Both the position numbers and the translations under genes were made by a program. The notes under the pieces were generated by a model. The model did no database searches and had not been told where the DNA came from. It saw nothing but the letters and a program-made list of their open reading frames with translations. Positions 27,492 to 27,764 of a stretch of DNA of 27,764 nt are shown here, piece by piece (position 1 is the stretch's first letter; every line of letters begins with the position of its first letter). This DNA is from a virus. Location of the stretch: IMG/VR virus record IMGVR_UViG_3300006752_000163, positions 1 to 27,764 of that record. The stretch is one strand, 5' to 3'.

Positions 27492-27764
27492 GACTGTGAA
27501 ATTTCGGTGTCAGACTCTGGTGCGGGCTTGAACTTGGCGAGAGCGTTGTCGATATCCTCGATGCTTACCTCGGTGTCTTTCCAGTCGGTAGGCAGCTCGT
27601 TATCCTCAACAACCTCGGTAAGTCCAACATCATCGAAGTCGATGTCACCCGATATGCTAAAGTCACCGGCGCTGAACTCGACCCACTTGGTGTTGTAACG
27701 ACACGAATCGTGGATGGAGTCGTACTGTTGCACACGACCCGCAAACATGCCGGCCTTGAATACA
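27488..27764 (-). CDS. Acidic hypothetical protein, probably 5' truncated by the window edge
   Basis: The frame stays open from the right end of the window (reading VFKAG before the first visible ATG at 27748), so the true start probably lies outside. The visible part has AGRVQQYDSIHDSCRYNTKW, then a highly acidic stretch (FDDVGLTEVVEDNE, SIEDIDNALAKF). It is coupled to the next gene by an ATGA overlap. No function is recognised. Confidence 0.5.
   Translation of the reverse strand, partial: VFKAGMFAGRVQQYDSIHDSCRYNTKWVEFSAGDFSISGDIDFDDVGLTEVVEDNELPTDWKDTEVSIEDIDNALAKFKPAPESDTEISQS

Noticed and set aside
1-27764. tRNA genes, CRISPR arrays, insertion sequences, integrase or attachment sites
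   Set aside because: I saw no cloverleaf-like sequence, regularly spaced repeats, transposase motif or integrase active-site pattern on either strand.

Overview
This window is part of a tailed-phage (siphovirus-type) genome, or a prophage with the same layout. The likely host is a Bacteroidota bacterium, probably a marine flavobacterial relative. The phage assignment rests on a contiguous head-closure, tail-tube, G/GT chaperone, tape-measure, hub, fibre and lysis gene order. The host assignment rests on two late genes that encode signal peptides together with C-terminal type IX secretion system (T9SS) sorting domains, a system confined to Bacteroidota. Starts without Shine-Dalgarno sequences and A/T-rich leaders fit the same phylum. 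No integrase, terminase, capsid or portal gene lies inside the window, so temperate or lytic lifestyle cannot be decided.

Layout of the + strand (1-16.9 kb, late genes): truncated head-tail joining protein; HK97 gp10-like tail completion protein; three tandem paralogous tail-tube proteins followed by a terminator-like hairpin; tail assembly chaperone pair G/GT with a well-formed -1 frameshift signal (GGGAAAC, short spacer, stem-loop); 1273-aa tape measure; 1038-aa tail hub/tip protein; two fibre-like proteins, one with a dockerin-type EF-hand loop; a 49-aa coiled-coil protein; a secreted M43 metalloprotease with a T9SS type A tail; a secreted protein with a T9SS type B (gliding-motility/CHU_C) tail; a small membrane/coiled-coil protein; a T7-lysozyme-like amidase; and a VRR-NUC nuclease. 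Most junctions are ATGA or TAATG overlaps, so the block appears translationally coupled. It ends at a strong UUCG-loop terminator near 16.9 kb.

Layout of the - strand (17.0-27.8 kb, probably early/replication genes, transcribed leftward and converging on the late block): a ParB-like protein, a double-HTH protein, a possible recombination protein, an SSB-like protein with a DDLPF tail, an SF3 (D5-like) helicase and a metallophosphoesterase. These are interspersed with many small unknown proteins, four of which look membrane-anchored. A near-perfect intrinsic terminator separates the SSB-like gene from the helicase module, and two copies of a 16-nt hairpin sit exactly after the stop codons of two distant genes.

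The most interesting system is the pair of coupled late genes at 12.9-15.8 kb. The phage appears to make its own T9SS cargo, one protein of each sorting class and one of them a protease, immediately before its lysis genes. This suggests that it uses the host's type IX secretion machine to place proteins on or outside the infected cell. The role of that secretion is inferred and untested.
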